Assembly (NCBI GenBank): GCA_025267735.1
Contig: CM046297.1
Location: 32,886,011 to 32,950,010 of the forward strand
Direction of reading: 5' to 3'
Source: Mactra quadrangularis
Taxonomy: Eukaryota; Mollusca; Bivalvia; Venerida; Mactridae
DNA: 64,000 nucleotides
Translations under genes and position numbers: made by a program
In this document: in pieces, positions 49,301 through 61,300 of the stretch
Numbering within the stretch: position 1 is the stretch's first letter
Layout: the number at the start of each line of letters is the position of its first letter
Notes under the pieces: model-generated
Seen by the model: the letters and a program-made list of their open reading frames with translations, nothing else
Told to the model about the DNA's origin: nothing
Database searches by the model: none

Positions 49301-52300
49301 ACAAAGTAATAACTAAGCACAAACTCAGGCGAATATGCATATTCTATTTTATATACATTTGGCTTCGTGCTGCACAGAGATTTCGAGTTGTACGTTTCCA
49401 TGATTGCAAAAAAAATAAAATAAAAAATAAAAATAATAAAAAAGAATAAAGGATACTAAGCAGGATTCGAACCCGGGGTAGCAAAAGGAATGTCTATCAA
49501 TCCAAGTGTCTTACCTCCACGACTATTGAGTCACTTAAATCAAACTTGAATAATTATGATAAAGGCAGTAATCAGTTGGTTGGTTAATAAGCTGTGTTAC
49601 CTTTTTGTAGGAATATTCCAAAAATCTATAAATACAAAAGTGCAGTCACGGCTCACCGGATAAAATCGGACTATAGACAAAGATCTGTGTGTAAACTACA
49701 AGAACTATTTTGCGTAACCGTTACGTGCTTCGCCTCGCGTAGGTAGTAAAATCTCCAAAATCCAGTGAAGACCCCCCACGAATCCTTCCGAGATTATTCA
49801 TTCATGAAAGGTCGAGGGTGTTCCGAATGACCAACAGATAGGATTACTTCTATCATATGTAAATTTAAAAGGTATATGTACATTTGTATATATGAACATG
49901 TATAGTTGAATATTTTTTTGGAATAAAATCAGTTGTAAACTTTTCACTTTTGAAATATATTATGATTTAAAATTAGATTTATAATTACAATAATCTCAGT
50001 CATTGAATTCAGTCAGTCTATCAAAACTGCAGTCACTTTTAGAATGTAAGTGGTCTTATGGTTCACCAACTTTTAAAGCCACCATTAACCATCTTCAGGG
50101 AAACAATCTTTCATTGATTGATATATTATGCCTAAACAATAAAATGAACTTCATACTTTTAGATATCGCTAAGATTTGTTTGGTCCATGTCCAGTAAAAA
50201 ATCCAAAGTCCAATGTTGATTAAAGTTTGTCGTGAAGACAGCCTCAATATGTAAATTAGTTTTAAATTGATTGGTCAGTGGTTTCTTTATGAACGGACGT
50301 ATAGAATATGTGATTGTCCGAGTGTTGCAAATCTCGCACAATATTGTTGTTGTGGTATGAAGTGTGTAGAGCACCAGTATCCTCACATTCTTTTATCGCT
50401 CCAGTATACATTACCGTGTACGAGCTATAACTATACTTTCATTATATAATATTCATATCATATTATATATAAGGTAGTGTGCATGTAGGCATGCACAGGG
50501 AGCTATATATAGGGACGTACGCATTATTTTATGATGATAAGATATGGACTCTGGTGCCAGTGGCAAAAGGGTGTTGTCTGATAGTTAAGTAACACGATAG
50601 TGTTTTTATTTATTTTCGATGGTTTCATAATTGTAGTCTGCAAAACAATACATTGGTGAGTCTGTCTTGTTTATCATTATCATCATATAATTTATTGATT
50701 AAAATTAATATGACAAATTTGCAATGTTCAAACTAATTGTATAATAAATGGTTCATTCATCGAGATAATTTGTTGTGGTTAGTTGTAACTTGTTATATTT
50801 GTTATTACGGCGGTCATCAACCTATTCATCTTTGCGTAAATTGGTTAAATTTTTTCTACAAATTATATCTTATCAATATATTTTGCGAAGTTAGAATCAA
50901 AATTTCATTTGGCTATGCTTTATTGTATAATAAATAATAGAAAAATGTATTTTTACATGTTTTTTGCATTTCGTTTGGATTTCGTATTAGTCAGGGGAGA
51001 TTATCAATTTAAAACAATACCCAACTCCACATGTAGTTACCTCCCTTTGTATTAAAAACTGCGTAAATCAAAATTGAAAAAAGTGCCGCTTACGGACAAT
51101 GCACTAGTTTGTTTTAAGTGCTCGTATGCATTTAAAGAAAGACATCGTTCCAAAGCCCGTTGAGATAAGCGAGAATTCAAGTTGATACATTTATTTTGTA
51201 AAATTTATATGTCAAATACAACTAAGTTTTAAACTCCAGTTCAAATTAATCATAGAGTTACGATCCTTCATAATCAAAGCGTTTATAGCTGCATGTCCGT
51301 CATGAGGGTTTGATGGAATATACATAAACAGATTTATACAACAAACGGAGGCGATTTCAGTAAACATCTACCGATCATATGGAAACTGAAACAGGTCAGA
51401 AATACTTCAATTGCACAAACTGCATCGTCAGTGGACTATTTTTTATTGCAGTAGTTACTCTCCTAATGTAATCGTCCGAGTTGGTTTTGTCACAGTCCGC
51501 TGCTAAACACGGGAAGCCCAAGTAAAAATGTTGACCTAAAAAATTATAACCTAAAATTAAAATGAAATGCACAACAGAGTAGTATAGCTCCACTCTTTGA
51601 ACTAAGAACTGTTGAACTGTAAAATGTAAAACAAAAATCAAATAGTTACATAAATAAATCCAGAATGCAATCTGAGGAAATTTTCTTGTGACACCAGCGT
51701 TTGTGACTTCTGTAAGGTTGGAAATAACGACCTCTGAGTTGTCTATTATCCATTCTCCGTGAGTCCTGCAATATACATACAGACTTAACTAGTAGTAAGA
51801 CTAGTTCATATATACATTTGTGTTTAAAATAAGAAATATATTTCAAAAGAAATTCGGCACTGTTCAGGGTTCACTTTGTTAAATGAATGAGTGTAAGTCT
51901 GCAAATAAGACATCAAACTACTATAAAATACTACCGATAGTATATATTCATGCTTTTCTTTTTAGAAGCATATTCACACCGACGGTGCTCAATTTCTCGG
52001 ACTGTGATTATAATGATATTGTCAAAGGAATCCGCACGTTATTTTGTGGCATTTTGTGTCGGACTGACTCGGTTTTGTTCATAAAGACAATGTACATTGC
52101 TGAGACTATCGAGTGTTAAATCTGTCCAGTACACTAACAATACATTGTCCAATAAAGCAAATGAGAAAAATTACAATAACATAATTTAATGAGGTGTTTT
52201 AGTTCGGAAACACTGGACCTAGTTTCACAAACGAACTCAATGACCGGCTTTTGTCCCTAAATAGCATGTCAATGCAGTTGGAATGACTGTTGGATGATTT

Positions 52301-55300
52301 TAATAATGAAAATGTATTACCATGTATCAATATGCAATATCATGGGTTTTATTATGAACTGAAAGCCACAAACCCAGTTTTCTTTCGATGCTAAACTCGA
52401 CAGTTTATTAACAGACTCAAATCAATACGCTGATTGCACATCAATGGTTGCCTAATACAAACAAACGACCGTTTATGGGTCGCTAATTACTGGTCGCTGG
52501 TCGCGTTAGACAAAAGTCACTTAATGCAATAGTAAAACAGAGTGAAAACGCTGGGGGCTTCCAAAGTGGTCGCTTAAGACAAAGGTCGCTAATTACACGT
52601 GGTCGCATGGGCAATTTTGACTGTATATCCAGTTTTATTTTGTGTAAAATGTCTTCAAACAACTGTTGAAGTATCTAATGATACTTCATTTGTTGTAACA
52701 TTGATTAAATTAAATTTACAAAATTATTTATCAAAATAAAATATTGAGTTTGAGTTCAAAGTTGATATTTCGTGAAACTGGATCCCAGTCTTTATTAAGA
52801 TAAAAAATCATCGTGTTTTTGTACACTAACTGCACTTACTGAAAATCATCCAAGTTTACCGGGGTATTTAATGTTGCCAATGAAACCTCTTCTACAGTAA
52901 AACCCCAGCTGGCTATATTTATACTACATTTCTGTTTGTCATAAGGATAGTATGTAATATCAACCTGAAATTAGATCATACTCTATCATATATGTCGTTA
53001 TATCGGTACAAAAATGGCGTTGAACTATCACATATTAAGTTCAAGCGATTTGTTCACATGACTATGTCATATCACGTCATTTGTTCACAAAATTAGGTAA
53101 TATCAATCGATTTGTTCACATAGATATGTCAAATCAAGCAATTTATGAATAAAATATGGTCATATTTTGTGATTTCTTCACAAAATTGGGTCAAATCAGG
53201 CAATGATCACATAATCAGGCCATATCAAGTGATTTGGTTATATAATAGGGCCTTATCTGGCACTTAGTTCATATAATTAAGTTAAACCTAGAGAATTGTT
53301 CACATAATTGGGTCATAGCTAGAGAATTGTTCACATAATTAGGTCATAGCTAGAGAATTGTTCACATAATTAGGTCATAGCTAGAGATTTGTTCACATAA
53401 TTATGTCATAGCTAGAGAATTGTTCACATAATTAGGTCATAGCTAGAGAATTGTTCACATAATTAGGTCATAGCTTGTGATTTGTTCACATAATTAGGTC
53501 ATATCTAGCATTTAGTTTACATCATTAGGTCACATCAAGTGGTTTGTTCACATGATTAAAAAATATCTTGTGATTTGTTTACATAATTTAGTCATAGCTG
53601 GCGATTTGTTCACATAATGTGATCACATCAATTGATGGATTCTCATACTAATGGATAGTATGTTATATTAACCTGTCATTTTTACTGAGTTTAACGCCGT
53701 GTCAACACAATTTTATGTTATTTTACGGCGTCCAGCGCACCTAACCTAGCATTCGAGGATCCTTGTCTATCACCAGTACTCACCTACCCTTTTACAAGAC
53801 CGGAAACCTCTCCATATATATTACTAATGAAGGAAGATTGACATTTTTGTCAAATTTTCATGGACGGGTATAACCTCCCCTGGTGAAATTCCAACACGTA
53901 CCCCGTCGGGACACGAGATTCGAAATTCCTTTGCGCTATTAACTGCGCAGAGTTGAAATTAGATCATACTTTACTACATCAATATATTGCGTTATATCTG
54001 CAAAATGGCTTTTAAACTGTCTTATAACTACAACATAATAAGGTCAAACGATTAGTTCACATAACTATATGTATGTCAAAACAAGTTATTTGTTTGCATG
54101 ATTATGACATATCTTGTGATTTGTTCATATAAAAAGGTTATACCGAGTGAATTGTTCCCCTGATATAGTCGTATATTGTGATTTTTTTCACAAATTAAGG
54201 TCATATTTGACGATATATTCACATGATTAGATTATTTCAAGCCTCCTTTACATTGCTGATTTTGCTAAATCAAGTAGTGTGGTTTCACAATTGATTCGTG
54301 CCAAGAATAAATACTTTTTTCACCCAAAAATGAAAACAAAAAAATCATGCGTTTAAGCATTTGGTGGTCAAGCTTTCAAAACTTCTGATGCTTGTACGTG
54401 ATATCGATTATGTCAATCATAGGAAGATCTGACCAAGAAATATAGAAATGAGTCCAATTTTACCTGACAGTGTGTGGTGAAGATCAAAGGAGGTTCCCAT
54501 TCTACCACTCCAGTAGACTCAACTCGAAGATATAGATCAGAATTTGATATGATTGCTAAATCATCTAACCTAAATATAGAGAATATGTTAATGATAAACA
54601 TAATTATGTTATAACAAACGTTGGTTACGATTGACGTTGGATATAACACACTTTGGCTATGTTCAACAGCGGATATAACAAACTTTGGCTTTAATTAACA
54701 TCGGATATAACACACCTTGGCTATGTTCAACAGCGGATATAACAAACTTTGGCTTTAATTAACATCGGATATAACACACCTTGGCTATGATAAACTTTGG
54801 ATAAACAAACTTTGGCTTTGATTAACATCGGATATAACACACCTTGACTATGTTCAACATCGGATATAACAAACTTCGGCTTTAATTAACATCGGATATA
54901 ACACACCTTGGCTATGTTCAACAGCGGATATAACAAACTTCGGCTTTAATTAACATCGGATATAACACACCTTGGCTATGTTCAACAGCGGATATAACAA
55001 ACTTCGGCTTTAATTAACATCGGATATAACACACCTTGGCTATGTTCAACAGCGGATATAACAAACTTCGGCTTTAATTAACATCGGATATAACACACCT
55101 TGACTATGTTCAACAGCGGATTTTAAACAAACTTTGGCTTTGATAAACATCGGATATAACACACCTTGGCTATGTTCAACAGCGGATATAACAAACTTTG
55201 GCTTTGATAAACATCGGATATAACCCACCTTGGCTATGATAAACTTTGGATAAACAAACTTTGGTTATAAAAAACGGATATAACAAATTATGGTTAAGAT

Positions 55301-58300
55301 ACAGATCGTATTCTAGGTCATGCGTGTTTTTGTACTGTAAACAATCCACTAAAAAGGTGAACAAGCTAATGCATGAACAGCATTTTACTGATTTAAACAG
55401 ACCATTTCTATTATGTAACATTTATTTTAAATAGTGTTTATGCACATTTTAAATTTTGTACAGTGATATGTTTATGAAATAAGTGTAACCTAATTAAACT
55501 ATAACATTATGAAAATAATTCAACCCTAAATATTGGTGTGTACAGGTCGTCCACGTGAACATTGCAATATAAACATAGCCAGTTTCATTACACACCAATA
55601 TTTAGGGGTGAATATTTTTTACAATTATATAGTTTAATTAATTTACACTAATTTTATAAACATATCATTATATAAAATTTACAATGTGCATACACACTAC
55701 TTAAAATAAATATTTCACATAAAAGTGACCTGTTCAAATCAGCATTAGCTTATTCATTAGCTTATTCACCTTTTTAGTGAGCAAGTCCATTGTTTAAAGT
55801 ACAATAACACGCATGTCCTAGAATACGACCTGTAATGTAACTGGCAATGTTTATATACGCAATGTTTGCGTGGGCGTCCTTTAAATATCGGGTAAAACAA
55901 ACTTTGGCTACATTGTGATAAACTTGATGATACGCGCATTTTAAATCAATTTTGAGTAGAGCACCAAGTCACTTGTAGCATGCGTTGTAAACAAGATAAA
56001 ATAGCTTACGCATTATCTATAAGAAGTTCAGGCTTCCAGATGTCTGCAGGTTTAGAAAAGATTGTTTCAATATCATCTTTTGTTGCAGGGTCCCAAGTTA
56101 AACGACTGTCATCCCATTCCTGGTAGATAGATGAAACAATTTCAGGAAATATAGTCACGTAATTGTAAAAAGATAAACAAACATTTGTTTTTGTCGAATT
56201 CTTAGGCTAGCAAAACAACAGGAAAGAATCAAGCTAAACATACAGTTATTTTGTTGTAAAGTATTTCTGAAAAATACCAAGTTTGCTTATGATCATAAGG
56301 TATTTGTCATACTTGTTCCAGCCAGCACGACCTCATGTAAAAGGAACTAGATGATCCTGAAATGGGTTTGTGGGAACAGAGAGATGGGAAGAGTCGAGAA
56401 AGAAATCTATGATACAAACTAACAGTAACTAAAGTAAATGGGGCTGTTGAAATAGATTTGAAACGAATAAAGGACGATGAATGGGAATGCAGGGGAGAAA
56501 TGCATTTAATTGAGAAAGGTACGAACGTCAAATATAAAGAAATAGGAAATAGAAGGAGTTCTGAATTAATTGATTAAGTGATGTGTAGAAAAGTATTGAG
56601 GGGCGAGATAGTAGTGCCAGGAGAAAGAAAGAGGGGATAAAGAAGGAATAATTGAGGCGCGGAAACCTAGTTGTTCTTATCCTGTAAGAGAGAGCTTAAA
56701 ATGTTGGCTGGTAGCACTTAAATAATGGCTTCATTACATTACCGAGCCATTTTGTGCCTATGATTGTCTGAAATTATACTAGGACGAAAAAGAAACGCCG
56801 GGTACATAAAATATGCAACACATGTCCGGCCGTGTTTCGCAAAACAAGAAGGGTCATCGTTAAAAGGGGGTATTTTTTCACATAATCAGCATCGGAAATC
56901 GATTGAAACTTCAACAGCTGGTTCCATACAGATGACATTTCATACAAAAATAAATATAATAATCCAATAATACAATTTATCCCTTAAAACAATCATTATA
57001 GGTTACCCGGCGTTTCTTTTTCGTCCTAGTATATTTGGAGATCAGCGCGTATTTGCAGGGAGACATGGTGTTAGTTACAGGAAAGCGTTGAAAGTTTAGT
57101 AGAAGGAGATGGAGAAGGCGATTAAGGAACTGGAAATAGTGGAATAGACTGAGAAGGGAGATATAATAGGAACTCCCTGAAATTATCCCTAAATACATGT
57201 ATGTTTTTATATTATTAGTGTACAAATTTATTTTAGTTCGGTCGTAGAACAAGTTATTAAATTCTTGTACCAGCTTCTTGAACTAAGCACTAAGGATGCA
57301 ATTTATGGCTTAACGAAACAAATGAATCACATTGACATATACAATGTACTTACAAATGTCAACCAGCCGGCCGCAGACAGTTTCTGACTTGCTAAGTCCT
57401 GGAAAAGAAGGAAAATATATTAACCGAAAATAGAGTGTCTCATCTCCCTTTGTAAGAACTGTTGACTTTATTTTACAACTTCTTACGCATAAACACGTTG
57501 TAACAAGTCCACCTTAAATCAATCTGATTATAATCCTATCTAAAATTATCCGCTACTTCATATCACGGATCACGTCCGACTGACTGGTGCTTTCATGATA
57601 TGCATAACTTGTTTACATCGTCTACGTCACGCAATTTGAATAATACCACCGTCAAGTTTGTCTATAAACAGAAATAACGAAATTTTGATGCTATAAAAAA
57701 TGTTTCGTCTTGATGAATGCTACTCATTGATTTGGTCGACTCAAAGGTCATCTCGGCGTGACCCCTGAGTGGTGACAAGAGATCCTATACGACAGCGGTC
57801 TGTAGGATATCTATTTCAGAGACAATCTGATAAAAACCCAATCTAAATTTTTCCCGCCCGCATACTCGCTAATTTAGATCTGGCCTATTTCAAACGAAGG
57901 TCACGTTCAGGCGACCTTTTCTAATCATAATATTCATGACGAAATTGTTATGATACGTAACTTGTTTACATCGTCTACGTCACGCAATTTGAAATGAGCC
58001 GCTGTGAATAATACCGCTGTTAAATTAGCATGCAAAACTTGGTCTAAAAATAGAAATTACGAAATCAAAATTTGATTAATAGTGTTTCCGTCTAGATGAA
58101 AGCTACGCATTGATTGGTCGACTCAAAGTTCATCTCAACGTGACCTTCCACGGAGAAAGTAGAGATCCTGTACGACAACGCTCTACAGGATATCTGTTCA
58201 GAGATTGATTTCAAGTATAAGTTACGGAAGGTCCGTGCCTACACATATAGATAAGTCAGTAGCGCAAATTCAGGGTTCGTGGGCGTGATTTCCGGACTAG

Positions 58301-61300
58301 ACCACGACAAAGACTTGTGATTTCTCAAAGGTCGTGATTTTTCGAGCAATTCTGAGGTCGGTCACAACTGTTTCGTCAATAGTGTTAACATTATTTGTCG
58401 TTATAACCGTTGTGCAGTCTAAAAGTTTTCTTCCAAGTCAATGCCGCTGTAGGCTTTGTACCAAAAGTTGTCCTCCAAAGTTTCTTCACACATTCACAAT
58501 TTACATTGTATTTAATTGAACTTCAAAAAGCTGAAAATGCATTTTATGGTTTAACTATTTTTAATAAGTACTTTTTTCTATGTATTTAAAATTACAAAAA
58601 ATATCTCATCGTAGCATTGTTCATTTAGATACATTGACCATAGTTTTATAGGCTGATAACTTTTGCTGCTACAAAAAACAAAATGTACCAATAGAAAGTT
58701 CGTTCTTATTGCTTGATTAATGCATAAAATAATCAAACTTGAACTTGGAATTTGTAGAAATTCAATAATAGTGCAATAATAATAAATTACCGAACCGCCC
58801 ATAATGAGTTATCGATCCAAACCTTTTTGCTCGAGTTTTTTTCCTTTATTCGCTATCGCCATGTACATGTATGTTATGTTCCCTAAGTTAAATATGATCC
58901 AAGCTCATAGTATGAAAGAAAAAGAATAAACATTATAAAAGTACATATTATTAATTTCAAAACCTCTCCGTACGTGTCTTTGTTTTCTTTTCTGAACTTT
59001 CATGTTCAATAGTTTAATTACAAAAGCGACGCAAATCAACCGGTAAATAAAAACTAGTACATTTTATTCATCAAAATACTAAATCATAGTACATGTATGT
59101 GTATTATTTAGTTAGTACGTTATAACTTTCATTAAAGCTGCTCTTTCATAGATTTCATCCAAAATGTATTATTTACTTATACTCTCTAAATTGTTATGAA
59201 TCATTTTGCAAGCAATAAGCAACGTTCTGATCGTGACAAGTTTAGTGCAAAATGACATACAACTGTGACATACAACTGTGATTTTATGCATAAAATTATG
59301 GTATGGTTGATTTTATTGCGTTTTTTGTGACTTCTGTCCAATTGTTCAACAAATCTATGAGACGGTTCGACTTATAATATTAAGAACTCATTTCTTAACA
59401 AAATTATCAGGCATTGACAGGAATTTTTTTTGAAAATAAAAAAACGTATTTTTCCAAGATCTGTGAGTGAACAGCTTTAATCCACTAGGATAATATCAAT
59501 TTCATTGAAATGTAATCATTTTGTTTTTATAATCTTATCATACCGATTGAATGTTTAAAAGTCAATTACTATGTTTTGTTAATAGTATATACCATTTCCA
59601 AAAGACTTTTACGTATTACGAATTGACAGTTTAAATAATTAATGAGCAAAGGCTCGCCCTATCTATTTAAGTAACTGAACCCTACAATGTATGGAACAAA
59701 GGAGATATTGTAAAAAATATCTAAATTACTAACATTTCCAATTATCAGATCCAATGTCCAGTCTCACACAATCTTATCTACACGTGTTTTTGCTTCGGAA
59801 AAAAACCCGATGTTTGACGGAAAAACGCGATGTTTTATTAGTCAAGTACGAGACTTATATCACGGAGGATACGTAAAACACGATTTTTTACGATTAAAGT
59901 ACGAGGTTTATTCGTGGAATTTACGGAAATATCCGAGTGTATCTTGATAATCCTTTGATCACAAAAAATAAAATTTGATCTGCGTGAATAATTTAGTTGT
60001 CACTGATATTGACATGAATAAAAAAACCCAGGCCATTGCGTTCAAACTATTAATAATACAGTGCCGTCCATGCTTTTAAATCTTAATTATGTTATTTGGA
60101 GGAAGGCGTTTCTGTGATCAGAAAAAAAGGTGTTTTAAATATATGTATTGACACCAAATTCTTCTTTCAGTTTCGATCTACTTTCACTTTGATATGCAAT
60201 AGATAACACAAACATATCAAGTTATAATTGCATTTATTAAAGAATCTATTGGATGTGTTTGAAATAGATCTTAATGTTTATTTTCCCTACAGTCTATGGG
60301 AAGTGTTGCTTTTGAAAATTGAGCCTTAATGTTTGATTTGTTTTTAATTTTTTACCAGAATTTGAGATATCAAAATCATATCTTTAGATATGTGTTCATG
60401 TTCGGCAAAATACACGTACTGAACAATTAATGTTGTTTTCATAAGAATAAATACTTTGAAACTGTGCCATAATATTGCTGCTTTACTTTTTTTACCCAAA
60501 AACTAATGTGTCCAAAATTAAAAGTACAAAAACATGTCACTTTTAATAAATCGGTTGTAATAAACACGTGTATAACCGTGTGTACACACATATGGAAACA
60601 CAAGATTTAATATAAGTAAAGTGTGTAATTATTATACTAAGGTAGTTCAAGCTCAGGTTAATTCTGTTGGGCTATAAATACATCTAAAATAAATTAAATA
60701 TTTTCAATGAAAAAAACTAGATTATTACAAGAGTAAATGTATTTATTGTTGACACTGTACAGTAGAAAGTCAACTAAAATGATCTTATTGCTTTAATTTC
60801 AGAGAATTTCTTAGCCGTCAAATAAAAGACTAAAATATAGTGTCTGCAGTGACGAAAAAGGGCTTTCCGAACATAGAAAATTCACTAAAAACGAATAATT
60901 ACATCGTTAATTTTGTTAATTATATTACATCCCTTAGTTTAATAAACATAATTCATAAGCATTCGGGACAAACCATTAATAATGAAAGTTTAATTTAGCA
61001 AGATGATCTATCAAAGATATTTGAAACAAAAATAAAGATATCAAATAATAAAATGTTCTGAACTGCCTCGATGCTTTAACACTTCTACTCAGCTCTTACA
61101 TATCTTACAATTTCAATACGACTCTCTTCCAACTAAAGTCACCAACAAAATACGGTCAATTCTCCACAACTTTCACCCGCAAACAACAATGATCCCCAGT
61201 AACATTGTAGAACGGCAATCTCTCCACAACTTTCACCCGCAAACAACAATGATCCCCAGTAACATGGTAGAACGGCAATCTCTCCACAACTTTCACCCGC

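Larger units (their letters stand above)
45255..49673. mobile_element. Large TIR element copy 2 (4.4 kb) in the receptor intron
   Basis: Left end TAGTCTGATTTTATTCGG, right end (minus strand) TAGTCCGATTTTATCCGG, both flanked by TA. The first 245 bases and the last 715 bases closely match copy 1, by my reading well over 90% identical. The middle is homologous but diverged, and there is extra sequence at about 45500-45990 and 46800-47500. Modules: tRNA-like (45410-45490), tRNA-like (46314-46390), SINE A (47735-47975, inverted), a second SINE A fragment (48730-48927), inverted tRNA-like (49459-49537). No transposase frame was recognised. Confidence 0.75.

Noticed and set aside
51396..51641. 81-codon minus-strand frame as part of the receptor
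   Set aside because: It is intron read-through after the loop C exon; the donor at 51649 and the perfect phase match to the M1 exon at 44706 exclude it.
54619..55265. CRISPR-like array
   Set aside because: Eukaryotic context, contiguous tandem units with no unique spacers; it is a satellite.
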